From CADCVQ01 sp038260305 (lineage in GTDB: Bacteria; Actinomycetota; Thermoleophilia; Solirubrobacterales; Solirubrobacteraceae), in contig JBBSNY010000010.1 of the NCBI GenBank assembly GCA_038260305.1, forward strand, positions 62,001 to 126,000: a stretch of 64,000 nt of DNA. The letters run 5' to 3'. Numbering within the stretch: the stretch's first letter is position 1; every line of letters begins with the position of its first letter. A program made the translations under genes and the position numbers. The notes under the pieces are model-generated. The model searched no databases. It was not told the DNA's origin and was given only the letters and a program-made list of their open reading frames with translations. This document shows positions 37,211 through 44,135 of the stretch, piece by piece.

Positions 37211-37942
37211 CTAGCGACTATGTGCAATCCCGCAGGCGTATCCCAAAGCGATCTGCGCGCTCGTGCCCTCGAGCCCCAGCAGTGCCTTGACGCGGTCGTC
37301 GAGCATCCCACCGAGCGCGCATCCGACGAGCCGCACCTGCACGAGCCGCAGAGCGAGGTTCTGCGCCGCGTGACCTACCTCGATCAGCGCGAAGCGTCCG
37401 CCACGTTCCCCGTACTTTGCGGTCACTCGCTCGGGCATGAGCACGAAGATGACGACGAGCTGCGGGACCGTGCCGGCGCTGTCGAGGTTCACGGCGTCGG
37501 CGATCGCCGCCCACGGCGCGAGCTCGGCGACTGCCGCGAGGCTGTGGTTGTCGGCGTTGTAGTACGCGACGTGTCCTGCCGCGGGCCCCTCGCAGTTGTT
37601 CAGCAGGCAGTAGATCTCGAGTGGGTACGTCGCACCGGCGGAGCCGTGCGGACGCCGGACGCCGTCGTCGGAGACGGCGAACGCGGCGAGGATCGCGCCG
37701 AGGCGCCGCGCGTCGAGCGGCGCCTCGGCGAAGCGGCGCTCGCTCGCGCGGCGGCGCATCTGCTTGATCTGGCGATCGGACGGGCGATGCAGCGGCAGGT
37801 CGCCTCCCGGGTACTGCAGCGCGGCGGGTGCAGCCTCGCCAACACCCGTGTAGGCCTCAATCTCCTCGCCGAAGCCACGCAGCGTGGCGGCGGACAGCTC
37901 GGAGTTGCGCCAGAAGAGGTCGTAGAGCGCGCTCTCGGCCAC
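37211..37942 (-). CDS. SagB-type FMN-dependent dehydrogenase of TOMM cluster
   Basis: 243 residues. SagB/ThcOx nitroreductase-fold features: Arg-Arg-Arg-Ala-Ser-Glu-Arg-Arg-Phe (FMN phosphate site) near 63-71, Ser-Ala-Gly-Ala-Thr-Tyr-Pro-Leu-Glu-Ile-Tyr near 100-110, Arg-Phe-Ala-Leu-Ile-Glu-Val-Gly-His-Ala-Ala-Gln-Asn-Leu near 185-198. In azol(in)e-peptide pathways this enzyme oxidises thiazolines/oxazolines to aromatic azoles. GTG 37942 is 6 bases beyond the YcaO stop, so it is last gene of the four-gene unit. It implies the final product contains thiazoles or oxazoles rather than only azolines. Confidence 0.88.
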   Translation of the reverse strand: MAESALYDLFWRNSELSAATLRGFGEEIEAYTGVGEAAPAALQYPGGDLPLHRPSDRQIKQMRRRASERRFAEAPLDARRLGAILAAFAVSDDGVRRPHGSAGATYPLEIYCLLNNCEGPAAGHVAYYNADNHSLAAVAELAPWAAIADAVNLDSAGTVPQLVVIFVLMPERVTAKYGERGGRFALIEVGHAAQNLALRLVQVRLVGCALGGMLDDRVKALLGLEGTSAQIALGYACGIAHSR

Positions 37943-37948
37943 CGGCGC

Positions 37949-39307
37949 TCAGCCCAGCGGGTGCGGCATCGGATTGGGGTAGCGCAGCTCAACGCTCTCG
38001 GCCCACGGGTAGCGCCACAGGACGTCGGCCGTGCGGCCACCGAGGAAGGGCATCCGCGGATGGCAGAAGATCGGCGTGAGGTCGGGCGACAGGACGCGCA
38101 CCGCGTGCATGCCGAGCTGGCGCAGATCGACCGTCGTGAGGTCGCGGTACCACAGTCGCACGCCCGCGGCGGCGAGATGCGTCACAAGGCGCTCGAGCTC
38201 CTCGGCGGTGCTCGTGTGACGGCCGGCGGACCGCGACGCGCCGCCGGCGCCGGCGCGCGCGGCTTGCGGCGGTCGCGGCGAGTGACCGCCGTCCCGGCCG
38301 GGGCAGGCCGGCGGCGGCGGCGCGGATCGGCCGTGCAGGAGCGCGACGTTCGCCCACTCCCGCGGCGCCGTCGTGTAGTAGACGGCGTGCGCGTCGAAGC
38401 TGTCGACGTCGTCGTAGGAATCGAAGCGCAGGCCTGGGTGCTGCCCGAGGTAGGCCCCGACGAAGAAGACGCCCTGAACCCATTCGAGGTAGGCCTTCTC
38501 GACGGCGGCCTCCCACGTGCTCCGGCACGCCGCCCCGAGCGAATAGCGCGCCGTCCCGCGCAGCGACAGCGAGCCGGCGACGAGCGCGACGGGGTGCGGA
38601 CTGTAGGCCGGCGTCGCGTCGATGCACGTCACCTGCCCGCCGAGCGCGGCGACGTCATCGGTGTAGCGGCCGGGCAGCGCGACCTGACGGCCGGGCACGG
38701 AATGCAGCCAACTCACCATCAGCGCGTCGCGCTCGACGAGCTCCTCGGTCGCGCGCAGCAGAGCACGCAGCATCGTCGCGTGCGCGGCGAGCCCCGACGA
38801 TGTCCCCAGCCCGCCCTCGCCGCGCAGGCCGACGAGCTCGTGCGGCACCCAGGCGGGCGCGTTGTCGACGAGCGAGAACACCTCTGCGTAGTCGGCGTCG
38901 TCCCCGTAGACCGAGGCGAACACCGCGGGGTGCGCGGCCACCTGGTCGGGATGCAGCAGCGAGAAGTCCGCCGCGGTGAGCACCGTCTCAACGTCGAGGT
39001 CGGCGCGGCTGCGAAGCGAGAGCTCGCAGACGACCGCCGCGTAGCGCTCGAGTGCCTCGCCAATCGCCGCGGCGCGGGCGCTTGCGAGGTCGCGCCCGAC
39101 ACCGCCGGACGCGCTGCGCCACGCGTCGCCGGTGCCGTGCGGCACGCCGACGTGCCAGATGCCGGGCAGGTCGGCCACCCCCGCCAGGGCGACCTGCGCC
39201 TTGGGGATGACGCCGTGGCGAGCGTCGCAGGCCGACGACAGCAGCTCGCGGCGACGGTCGCGGCGGACGGTCTCGGGCGCGGCCGCGGAGATCAGTCCGC
39301 CACCCAC
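37949..39307 (-). CDS. YcaO cyclodehydratase (TOMM D protein)
   Basis: 452 residues. YcaO ATP-binding motifs: Ala-Ile-Gly-Glu-Ala-Leu-Glu-Arg-Tyr-Ala (81-90) and Glu-Glu-Leu-Val-Glu-Arg-Asp-Ala (188-195). The C-terminus is Pro-Asn-Pro-Met-Pro-His-Pro-Leu-Gly, the proline-rich tail (PxPxP) known to be needed for azoline-forming YcaO enzymes. Residues about 330-365 are a low-complexity Pro/Gly/Arg/Ala loop that looks like a lineage insertion. YcaO uses ATP to activate amide backbone and cyclise Cys/Ser/Thr. The start is GTG 39307, overlapping the poly-Cys gene by 16 bases; CTG 39295 is an alternative. Confidence 0.9.
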   Translation of the reverse strand: MGGGLISAAAPETVRRDRRRELLSSACDARHGVIPKAQVALAGVADLPGIWHVGVPHGTGDAWRSASGGVGRDLASARAAAIGEALERYAAVVCELSLRSRADLDVETVLTAADFSLLHPDQVAAHPAVFASVYGDDADYAEVFSLVDNAPAWVPHELVGLRGEGGLGTSSGLAAHATMLRALLRATEELVERDALMVSWLHSVPGRQVALPGRYTDDVAALGGQVTCIDATPAYSPHPVALVAGSLSLRGTARYSLGAACRSTWEAAVEKAYLEWVQGVFFVGAYLGQHPGLRFDSYDDVDSFDAHAVYYTTAPREWANVALLHGRSAPPPPACPGRDGGHSPRPPQAARAGAGGASRSAGRHTSTAEELERLVTHLAAAGVRLWYRDLTTVDLRQLGMHAVRVLSPDLTPIFCHPRMPFLGGRTADVLWRYPWAESVELRYPNPMPHPLG

Positions 39308-39843
39308 CGGCGCAGCAGGCGAATGCCCCCGTACGCCATGCCGCTCGCGAGCACGAGGTAGAGCGCGAGCCCCGCGTAGGCGAGCCCGGCGTAGGCCACA
39401 CCGAGGATCAGCACGAGCCCACCGACGAACTCCACGCAGAACATCGCCGCGCAGGCTCCGACGGTGATGGCGATGACCTTGCCCTTGCGCGGCAGCCCGA
39501 GGCTTGCGTAGAGCGCGTAGAGCAGCGCCGGCCACGTCAACAGGAGCACCCCCAGGCCGTACCAGCCGGGCGGCGACGCACCGCCGGCGTCCGCGAGCTG
39601 GTCGGCAAGGACCGCTGCGAGGACCGCGAGCGGCAGCGCGAGCACGGCCGCGATGACGTAGAGCGCCGCGGTGTCGGCCCGCCGCTCGGTCTGGCCGGCG
39701 AGCTCGTGCGCGTTCAGCGCGGTGACCGCTGTCGCCGTCACGACGCTCGCCACGCAGCAGCAACAGCAACAGCAACAGCACGTCGGCGTCGCGAGCGTCG
39801 CGCGCGTCCGCCGGTCGTCGAACTGCGTGACGAGGCGATTCAT
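39292..39843 (-). CDS. membrane protein with nine-cysteine run, candidate TOMM precursor
   Basis: 183 residues. Residues 1-21 are a short polar leader (Arg/Thr/Asp rich), residues 22-30 are nine consecutive Cys, then Val-Ala-Ser-Val-Val and an Ala/Thr helix. The rest is four or more transmembrane helices (about 57-84, 94-116, 122-148, 149-176) with a basic Arg-Arg-Trp end. Cys runs are the substrates of YcaO enzymes in streptolysin-S-like and thiopeptide-like pathways, but there they sit in small free peptides. Here the run is fused to a polytopic membrane protein. The ATG overlaps the stop of the recognition-protein gene (ATGA), and the 3' end overlaps ycaO, so all are coupled. I know of no described protein with this layout; an immunity or export role cannot be excluded. 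Confidence 0.7.
   Translation of the reverse strand: MNRLVTQFDDRRTRATLATPTCCCCCCCCCVASVVTATAVTALNAHELAGQTERRADTAALYVIAAVLALPLAVLAAVLADQLADAGGASPPGWYGLGVLLLTWPALLYALYASLGLPRKGKVIAITVGACAAMFCVEFVGGLVLILGVAYAGLAYAGLALYLVLASGMAYGGIRLLRRWVAD
39754..39780 (-). repeat. 27-base cysteine-codon repeat (TGC/TGT)
   Basis: Codons run TGC TGT TGC TGT TGC TGT TGC TGC TGC. The hexamer TGCTGT is repeated three times. TGT is rare in this genome, so the alternation is conspicuous. Slippage in units of 3 or 6 would change Cys number without breaking the frame. Confidence 0.95.
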
Positions 39844-40628
39844 CGCTCAGCAACCCACGGCAGGGCGGTCGATCCGGGCGGCGGCGCCGCGGCGCCGCAG
39901 ACCGCGCACATCGGCAGGCGGTAGAGGCTGTGGGTCTGGACGCCGTAGGCGGCGAAGTCGTAGGCGACGGTGCGGTTGACGAGCGCGCGGTCCTCGCGCA
40001 GCAGGATGTTCTCGATCGTGAGCGCGACGAGCCCCGCGCTCAGCGCACGCGGTCGCGTCATGCGCGGTCGCGGCGGCGGCTCGGCGTCGCCCCAGTGGTG
40101 CGTGACGCGCCCTACCAGGCACCCCAGGCAGGCCGTCTCGCCGGCGAACACGAGCGGTCCGATGCAGATCGTGTGGCCGTAGGCGAGGTCGAGCAGCAGG
40201 TGCGGCGTCGTGAGGCCACTGTGCGCCTCGGCGGCGACGTCGGCGAGCGTGCCGCCGCTGCGGATGAGCAGCAGGAGGTCCGCCCCCTCACCGCCGCGAA
40301 GCACGATATGCGCCGGCAGGGCATCGGCGATCGCCGCCTCGAGGACGTCGTCGGGGGGCCCCACGAAGCGCACTGCGACCGCGTACGTGTCTCGCTGCGC
40401 GAGCAGGCTGCGCACGATCCCCGCCGACTTGAGCTGCTCGAAAACGTCGCTTGCCTCGGCCGACAGTCGCTCGGAGTGCAGCACATCCTCGCGCCACAGC
40501 GCGAGCAGCTCGTGCGCGGCGCCGTCGCCGACGTCGTCGATCGCGAACAGCTCGTCGGCGCCCGCGTGCACCACCAGCAGCCCCGGCTCGTGGACGAGCG
40601 CCCATCCTCGATCTGCCGCATATGCCAT
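39840..40628 (-). CDS. TOMM leader-recognition / ocin-ThiF-like protein
   Basis: 262 residues. Residues about 10-75 resemble the winged-helix RiPP recognition element (Gly-Leu-Leu-Val-Val-His, Phe-Ala-Ile-Asp-Asp-Val, Leu-Lys-Ser-Ala-Gly-Ile-Val). Residues 80-165 are a reduced Rossmann/E1-like part ending in Ile-Gly-Pro-Leu-Val-Phe-Ala-Gly-Glu-Thr-Ala-Cys, and two Cys-x-x-Cys pairs (167/170 and 241/244) make the zinc site typical of bacteriocin-maturation cyclodehydratase partners. It should bind the precursor leader and present it to YcaO. First gene of the unit; a TATGAC hexamer lies 5 bases before the ATG. Confidence 0.82.
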   Translation of the reverse strand: MAYAADRGWALVHEPGLLVVHAGADELFAIDDVGDGAAHELLALWREDVLHSERLSAEASDVFEQLKSAGIVRSLLAQRDTYAVAVRFVGPPDDVLEAAIADALPAHIVLRGGEGADLLLLIRSGGTLADVAAEAHSGLTTPHLLLDLAYGHTICIGPLVFAGETACLGCLVGRVTHHWGDAEPPPRPRMTRPRALSAGLVALTIENILLREDRALVNRTVAYDFAAYGVQTHSLYRLPMCAVCGAAAPPPGSTALPWVAER

Positions 40629-40633
40629 CGACA

Positions 40634-40639
40634 GTCATA
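40634..40639 (-). promoter_or_regulatory. possible -10 element (TATGAC) of the TOMM operon
   Basis: TATGAC on the minus strand, 5 bases before ATG 40628. The spacing is shorter than for the other candidates, so support is weak. Confidence 0.25.
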
Positions 40640-40658
40640 CCTGCCGCGGCGCAGGCGG

Positions 40659-41072
40659 TTACCGCGGGCGGTTGTGCTTACGCTGGTCGCGCGCCGCCTT
40701 GGCCTTCTTGCGCTTCGCCGCCTGCTCGCGCTCGCGCTCACGCGCGGACTTCCCGCTGGCCTTCGCCTTGGCGCCGCCGCCGGCCGCGCTCGACGACGAC
40801 GAGCCGCCGCGGCCGGAGGGCGCGGCGCGGCGGGCGTCGCGCACGATGACGAAGGCGATCACGCCGATGACGGCCGCGGCGCAGCCGAAGATCAGCACGA
40901 GCTGCAGCGTGCTGAGCCCGGTGTCCTCGTTGACGTTGGTGCGCTGCGTCTGCGACGAATCGGGCGTCGTCAGCGGCGCGGGGACGTTCGTCGGACCGAA
41001 CTGGGCGGCGGCGAGGGCGGGCATCCAGAGGCCCAGGCAGAGGACGGCGAGCATGGCTGCGAGACGCTTCAC
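40659..41072 (-). CDS. small single-pass membrane protein with signal peptide
   Basis: 137 residues. N-terminal signal peptide (Lys-Arg-Leu-Ala-Ala-Met-Leu core, cleavage near Ala-Ala-Ala-Gln), a short outside segment, one transmembrane helix (Leu-Val-Leu-Ile-Phe-Gly-Cys at about 55-75) and a cytoplasmic Ser-rich then Lys/Arg-rich tail. No family recognised. GTG 41072 has TAGTCT 7 bases upstream. It is 31 bases upstream of the TOMM operon on the same strand, so read-through is possible, but the topology alone does not tie it to that pathway. Confidence 0.6.
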   Translation of the reverse strand: MKRLAAMLAVLCLGLWMPALAAAQFGPTNVPAPLTTPDSSQTQRTNVNEDTGLSTLQLVLIFGCAAAVIGVIAFVIVRDARRAAPSGRGGSSSSSAAGGGAKAKASGKSAREREREQAAKRKKAKAARDQRKHNRPR

Positions 41073-41079
41073 GAGCGCG

Positions 41080-41085
41080 AGACTA
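41080..41085 (-). promoter_or_regulatory. putative -10 element (TAGTCT)
   Basis: TAGTCT on the minus strand ending 7 bases before GTG 41072. Confidence 0.4.
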
Positions 41086-41168
41086 CGCCGCCGCAGCGAT
41101 CGCCGTCGGCCTGCGAGCGCGCCTGCCGCGGGCTTCGTCGCAGATGACACGAGCCGCGGCGCCAGGTC

Positions 41169-41174
41169 TACACT
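41169..41174 (+). promoter_or_regulatory. putative -10 element (TACACT)
   Basis: TACACT, 9 bases before ATG 41184, no ribosome-binding site. Confidence 0.4.
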
Positions 41175-41183
41175 TGCGCGGCA

Positions 41184-41795
41184 ATGGCGAAGCAGCGACA
41201 GGTCCGGGTCGAACAGAAGAGCGCCCTCGCCGCGATGGCGCAGCTCGAGGAGCGCTCCAACGAGGAGCTCGCCTCGGAGACCAAGCACCGCGCCGCGGCG
41301 CAGGCGATTCTCGGCGCGCGGGCCTCCGAGAAGTACGACGCGGCGAAGGCACGCGAGCACTTCCGCAAGGCGATCGCGGCCGCACGCCCGCAGGAGCGGA
41401 TGCAGCTGCGGCGCATGGCCGAGGCGTCGCTGGCGCTCGCCGAGCGCCGCCCCGACGACCTCAAGGCGGCCGTCGAGAAGCTCGGCCAGCAGGCGCCGTC
41501 CAGCCGCCAGCTCTTCGTCCTGCGGCTGATGGGTCTGATCTCCCCCGCCCAGGGCGCGAGCCGCTTGATGAAGGTTCGCGGCGGGCTCATCCTGCTCGCG
41601 ATCATCGTCGCGCTGCTGGCGATCGGCTTCGCGCTCGCCGAGCTCGTCGCACTGCCGTTCGGTGGGACGGGGTTCGTCGGTGCGTTCACGCTCGGGATCC
41701 TCCTCGTCATCGTCGCGCTCGCCGTGCTCGCGGTCGTCGGCCGGCGCCGGCAGGCCGCCGCGCAGAAGAAGGCGCGGGCCGCGCGCGCCAGCTGA
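41184..41795 (+). CDS. helical, C-terminally membrane-anchored protein
   Basis: 203 residues. The first 130 residues are charged helices (repeated Ala/Glu/Arg/Lys patterns, tetratricopeptide-like: Ala-Arg-Glu-His-Phe-Arg-Lys-Ala-Ile). Two transmembrane helices follow (about 134-155 and 165-187) and a Lys/Arg-Ala tail ends the protein. No named family recognised. The stop overlaps the ATG of the SRAP gene (TGATG at 41793-41797), so the two are coupled. Confidence 0.65.
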   Translation: MAKQRQVRVEQKSALAAMAQLEERSNEELASETKHRAAAQAILGARASEKYDAAKAREHFRKAIAAARPQERMQLRRMAEASLALAERRPDDLKAAVEKLGQQAPSSRQLFVLRLMGLISPAQGASRLMKVRGGLILLAIIVALLAIGFALAELVALPFGGTGFVGAFTLGILLVIVALAVLAVVGRRRQAAAQKKARAARAS

Positions 41796-42478
41796 TGTGC
41801 GGGCGCTACACGCTCGCGACGCCTGACTGGTCGCAGCTGCGCGTGCGCTTCGCGATCGGGGAGCGCGTCGAGATCCGCCGCCGCTTCAACGTCGCGCCCG
41901 GCGACGACGTGCTCGCCGTGATTCGTCGCCGCGACGCCGAGCAGCCCGAGGCCGCGCTGCTGCGCTGGGGGCTCGTCCCCGGTTGGGCGAGCGATCCGCG
42001 CGAGATCGCGGTCAAGACGATCAACGCGCGCGCCGAGACCGTCGCCGAGCGGCCCGCCTATCGCGACGCGTTCGCCCGCAGGCGCTGCCTGATCGTCGCC
42101 GACGGGTTCTTCGAGTGGTCGGGCGGCACGCCGCACTGGATCACCCGCCCCGGCGGCGAGCCGTTCGCGTTCGCCGGGCTGTGGGCCTCGTGGCGCCCGC
42201 GCGACGGCGACGACATCGAGCCGCTGCACAGCTGCTCGATCGTGACGACGGCCGCCGCGGGCGCGGTCAGCGCGCTGCACGACCGCATGCCGGTGATCCT
42301 CGACCGCGCCTGCGAGCCGCTGTGGCTTGACCCTGCGACACCTGCCGCGCAGCTGCACGCGCTGCTGGCGCCGACCGATCCGGGTCTCGAGTTCCGGCCG
42401 GTCAGCTGTAACGTCAACGACGCGCGCCACGACGCCCCCGACTGCCTCGACCCGCCCGAGCAGACGTTGTTGTTCTGA
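41795..42478 (+). CDS. SRAP domain protein (HMCES/YedK), abasic-site DNA-protein crosslinker
   Basis: 227 residues. All active-site residues are present: Cys2 (immediately after Met1, which must be removed), Asn77 in Thr-Ile-Asn-Ala-Arg-Ala-Glu, Glu107 in Gly-Phe-Phe-Glu-Trp and His162 in Leu-His-Asp-Arg-Met-Pro. Proteins of this family form a thiazolidine crosslink with abasic sites in single-stranded DNA, shielding them during replication. Cys2 fixes the start at ATG 41795. The coupled upstream membrane gene gives no functional hint. Confidence 0.93.
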   Translation: MCGRYTLATPDWSQLRVRFAIGERVEIRRRFNVAPGDDVLAVIRRRDAEQPEAALLRWGLVPGWASDPREIAVKTINARAETVAERPAYRDAFARRRCLIVADGFFEWSGGTPHWITRPGGEPFAFAGLWASWRPRDGDDIEPLHSCSIVTTAAAGAVSALHDRMPVILDRACEPLWLDPATPAAQLHALLAPTDPGLEFRPVSCNVNDARHDAPDCLDPPEQTLLF

Positions 42479-42509
42479 GTGTCGCCGACGGTCGGCGCCC
42501 GCGGGAGAT

Positions 42510-43250
42510 CTATTCCCGGCGGATGCTGATGCTCGCGATGACGACGGCGTCCAACGGCATCTCGCTGACGGGATCGGTCGCCAGCCGGGCGATCCGCCGC
42601 ACCGCCTTCGTGCTGCCGACGATATGGCCGACGAGCGCGTACTCGGGCGGCAGCTTGGCATCGCGTCCGGTGACGATGAAGAACTGGCTGCCCGACGTCC
42701 CCGGCGGCTCGTCGGGGGTCTTCGCCATCGCGACCGCGCCGCGCAGGTACTGCGTCTTCGTCGGCGGCGGCTCGACGACGCTGTAGCCCGGGCCGCCGTT
42801 GCCGGTCAGCAGCGGATCGCCGCCCTGGATGACGAAGTCCTTACCGGCGGGCTTGGAGATGCGGTGAAACGTGAGGCCGTCGTAGTAGTGCCTGCGCACG
42901 AGACCGGCGAACGACGAGGTCGTCTTCGGCGCGTGCCGGACGTCGAGCGCGATCCGGATCTCGCCGCAGTTCGTCCGCAGAACGGCGATGTAGCGGCGTT
43001 TGCGGCTGAGCTTGGCGGTCGGGCGCTCGACGGTCGGATCGGCCCGCGGGACCGGGGCCGGGACGGCCTCGCAGCCGTCCCGCGCGGAGCGCGGCGCGAT
43101 CGCCGGCGTGACGGTCGTGGTCTTCGCGACGGTCGTGTCGTCCGCGCTCGACGAGGCATTCGAGAGACCCTTGCCCGAGCCCTGCTTGCCGCACGCCGCG
43201 AGCGCGATCATCGCGAGCAGGATCACGCCGATGGCGATGGCACGCCGCAC
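42510..43250 (-). CDS. peptidyl-prolyl cis-trans isomerase lipoprotein (cyclophilin)
   Basis: 246 residues. Signal sequence with lipobox Leu-Ala-Ala-Cys, a Ser/Thr linker of about 50 residues, then a cyclophilin domain: Tyr-Asp-Gly-Leu-Thr-Phe-His-Arg (catalytic Arg), Phe-Val-Ile-Gln-Gly-Gly-Asp-Pro, Ala-Met-Ala-Lys, Gly-Ser-Gln-Phe-Phe-Ile. It folds exported proteins at the outer face of the membrane. GTG 43250 is chosen for the signal peptide and because TACCCT lies 8 bases upstream. Divergent from the HAD gene. Confidence 0.9.
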   Translation of the reverse strand: MRRAIAIGVILLAMIALAACGKQGSGKGLSNASSSADDTTVAKTTTVTPAIAPRSARDGCEAVPAPVPRADPTVERPTAKLSRKRRYIAVLRTNCGEIRIALDVRHAPKTTSSFAGLVRRHYYDGLTFHRISKPAGKDFVIQGGDPLLTGNGGPGYSVVEPPPTKTQYLRGAVAMAKTPDEPPGTSGSQFFIVTGRDAKLPPEYALVGHIVGSTKAVRRIARLATDPVSEMPLDAVVIASISIRRE

Positions 43251-43258
43251 GTCGCGGA

Positions 43259-43264
43259 AGGGTA
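43259..43264 (-). promoter_or_regulatory. putative -10 element (TACCCT) of cyclophilin gene
   Basis: TACCCT on the minus strand, 8 bases before GTG 43250; same hexamer as at lepA. Confidence 0.4.
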
Positions 43265-43283
43265 ATGGTCCGCCCGCGGCGAC

Positions 43284-44135
43284 GTGCCAGCCGCCGCGAC
43301 CGCGCCACCCGCCAAACTCCCGGGCGTGACGCTCACCGCATTCATCGCCCGCTACGACCACATCCTGCTCGATCTCGACGGCTGCGTCTGGCGCGGCGAG
43401 GAGCCGACCGAGGGCGCGATCGACGCCATCGGGGCCCTGCGCGCGGCGGGCAAGAAGATCGCATTCGTCACGAACGACACCCAGCTGACGTCCGAGGAGT
43501 ACGTGCGCAAGCTCTGGCGCCTCGGCTTCCAGGGCTCGCTCGAGGAGGTCGTCACCGCCGGCGGCGCGACGCAGTTCGTCCTCGCCGAGCGCTTCCCTCG
43601 CGGCGGCTCCGCCGTCGTCATCGGCTCGGTCGCGCTGCACGGCCACGTCGAGGCGGCGGGCCTGCGGATCGTCAACGACACGACGTTCGCCAGCCGTGCC
43701 GATGTCGTCGTCGTCGGCTACCACCCGAAGTTCGACTACGACGAGCTGCGCGAGGCCGCGATCGCCGCGCGGCGCGGGGCGTTCCTCGTCGCGGTCAACC
43801 GCGACGCCACGTTCCCGATGCCGGACGGGCTGTGGCCCGGAACGGGCTCGATCGTCGCCGCGGTCGAGACCGCGTCGGGACGGCGCGCCGCGATCGTCGG
43901 CAAGCCCGAACCGGTGCTGATCCAGACGGCGCTCGACCGCCTCGGCCCGGGCCGCGCGATCATGGTCGGCGACCGCTTGGACTCCGATCTCGGCGCCGCC
44001 CATGCCGCGGGCATCGACGGCGCGACCGTGCTGACGGGCGCGTCGGACCGCACGATGGCCGAGGCGGCGCGCGACCCAAGCCCCGTCGCGATCGCCGAGC
44101 GCCTCGCGACGCTCGTGCTCGCCTCCGACGGATGA
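43284..44135 (+). CDS. HAD-IIA family phosphatase (NagD-like)
   Basis: 283 residues. HAD motif I Leu-Leu-Asp-Leu-Asp-Gly-Cys-Val-Trp-Arg-Gly near residue 24-34, motif II Phe-Val-Thr-Asn-Asp, motif III/IV Val-Gly-Lys-Pro-Glu-Pro and Met-Val-Gly-Asp-Arg-Leu-Asp-Ser-Asp. The C2a cap of NagD/4-nitrophenylphosphatase proteins lies between. GTG 43284 or GTG 43326 can start it; the second removes a Pro/Ala-rich stretch and is nearer the family norm. The stop overlaps the murT start, so this phosphatase is transcribed with lipid II amidation genes. Confidence 0.88.
   Translation: MPAAATAPPAKLPGVTLTAFIARYDHILLDLDGCVWRGEEPTEGAIDAIGALRAAGKKIAFVTNDTQLTSEEYVRKLWRLGFQGSLEEVVTAGGATQFVLAERFPRGGSAVVIGSVALHGHVEAAGLRIVNDTTFASRADVVVVGYHPKFDYDELREAAIAARRGAFLVAVNRDATFPMPDGLWPGTGSIVAAVETASGRRAAIVGKPEPVLIQTALDRLGPGRAIMVGDRLDSDLGAAHAAGIDGATVLTGASDRTMAEAARDPSPVAIAERLATLVLASDG

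Noticed and set aside
37949..39853. A 634-residue YcaO fusion extending through the membrane gene in another frame
   Set aside because: Upstream of 39307 the YcaO frame is out of phase with the coupled poly-Cys gene and is Arg/Ala-rich with a Leu run; the membrane gene frame has helices and coupled overlaps, so the extension is a shadow.
40659..41072. Small membrane protein upstream of the TOMM genes as the peptide precursor
   Set aside because: It has a signal peptide and one helix, only one internal Cys after the signal, and its tail is Lys/Arg-rich; it lacks a heterocyclisable core.
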